From: Rhodospirillaceae bacterium
GTDB taxonomy: Bacteria; Pseudomonadota; Alphaproteobacteria; Rhodospirillales; Magnetospirillaceae
NCBI GenBank assembly: GCA_013349735.1
Contig: DUZC01000018.1
Span: 1-14,790 of the forward strand
DNA: 14,790 nucleotides
Reading direction: 5' to 3'
Shown: one piece after another, positions 14,496-14,790 of the stretch
Position numbering within the stretch: position 1 is the first letter of the stretch
Layout of the letters: every line of letters begins with the position of its first letter
Position numbers and translations under genes: made by a program
The notes under the pieces: model-generated
The model's input: the letters and a program-made list of their open reading frames with translations, nothing else
Databases searched by the model: none
What the model was told of the DNA's origin: nothing

Positions 14496-14790
14496 ATGAA
14501 AGCCGGACAAAGCAAAAGCGCGATTTTATGGTCCTGGGACCAGTTCGGTTGTGACAAAGAACAATGTCTCGATCCGGATGCGGTGACCTGTGCCCATTGC
14601 GATCTTGGGGTCAGGGCTTTTTGTGCGGGTCTCAGCAACGATCAGTTCCGTCGGTTCGTCGCAGTGCTTGGTCAGGCGTCGGTAGAAGCGCAAGGGACGG
14701 TCTTTCGTGAAGGCGATCAGGCGCAAAATATTTATACGATCACCGCGGGCGCCGTGAAGCTGTACAAGCTTTTGTCGGATGGGCGCCGGC
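14496..14790 (+). CDS. fnr: Crp/Fnr-family regulator with N-terminal Cys motif (partial, runs off the window)
   Basis: FNR proteins sense oxygen with a 4Fe-4S cluster and bind TTGAT-N4-ATCAA boxes when it is intact. The visible 98 codons contain C-x2-C-x7-C (Cys32, Cys35, Cys43) in the stretch TCAHCDLGVRAFCAGL, the spacing remembered for FnrL/AadR-type regulators, plus two earlier cysteines (19, 24). Then comes the start of the cyclic-nucleotide-binding-like fold: GTVFREGDQAQNIYTITAGAVKLYKLL, split at about 73-99. A fourth ligand cysteine and the helix-turn-helix lie beyond the window. GGTGG just precedes the ATG. The gene follows ccoS by 15 bases and is probably cotranscribed with ccoGHIS. 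Exact subfamily (Fnr, FnrL or AadR) is uncertain. Confidence 0.9.
   Translation, partial: MKAGQSKSAILWSWDQFGCDKEQCLDPDAVTCAHCDLGVRAFCAGLSNDQFRRFVAVLGQASVEAQGTVFREGDQAQNIYTITAGAVKLYKLLSDGRR

Noticed and set aside
6280..14790. The cbb3 locus as a novel respiratory system
   Set aside because: All eight cco genes match the known ccoNOQP-ccoGHIS arrangement, in order and with expected key residues; nothing is missing or added apart from the linked regulator.

Overview
The window reads as ordinary core chromosome of an alphaproteobacterium, most likely a Rhodospirillales-type organism. The evidence is the order rpmH-rnpA-yidD-yidC-engB-argB, the alphaproteobacterial style of YidC, the complete ccoNOQP and ccoGHIS gene sets, and the moderately GC-rich coding. 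The lineage is inferred from gene content and remembered family sequences, not from a search. Coding density is high, and I see no insertion sequence, phage gene, CRISPR array, tRNA or rRNA.

Left part (about 1-4250, minus strand): a translation and envelope-biogenesis operon read right to left. It is rpmH (ribosomal protein L34, GTG start), rnpA (RNase P protein), yidD and yidC (membrane protein insertion), engB (ribosome-assembly GTPase) and argB (N-acetylglutamate kinase). rnpA/yidD, yidD/yidC and yidC/engB each overlap by four bases (ATGA), so translation is probably coupled. A good sigma70-type promoter (TTGACT, 17 bp, TATACA) lies just upstream of rpmH. A GC-rich hairpin fills the gap between rpmH and rnpA. 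The 109 bases beyond argB hold two inverted-repeat structures and no gene.

Middle (about 4250-6280): tam (trans-aconitate 2-methyltransferase), divergent from rpmH, meets an RlmI-family rRNA methyltransferase gene tail to tail. Their stop codons overlap by four bases and no terminator separates them.

Right part (about 6290-14790, plus strand): a high-affinity cbb3-type cytochrome c oxidase locus. ccoN, ccoO, a small GTG-started ccoQ and ccoP form one operon. It is preceded by a perfect FNR/FixK box (TTGAT-N4-ATCAA) centred exactly 41.5 bp before a predicted start site, and it is closed by a strong intrinsic terminator. A second unit, ccoG-ccoH-ccoI-ccoS, encodes the assembly and copper-delivery factors; its genes overlap by 1 to 4 bases and it has its own promoter. 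Fifteen bases after ccoS begins a Crp/Fnr-family regulator with an N-terminal C-x2-C-x7-C iron-sulfur motif, cut off by the window end. The locus therefore appears to carry the oxidase, its assembly machinery, a candidate oxygen sensor and that sensor's probable target site together.

No undescribed system is evident. The points most worth a second look are regulatory: the class II FNR promoter and the linked sensor gene, hairpins in the ccoN leader and at the ccoN 3' end, a perfect palindrome over the ccoQ start, and the hairpin covering the rnpA ribosome-binding region.
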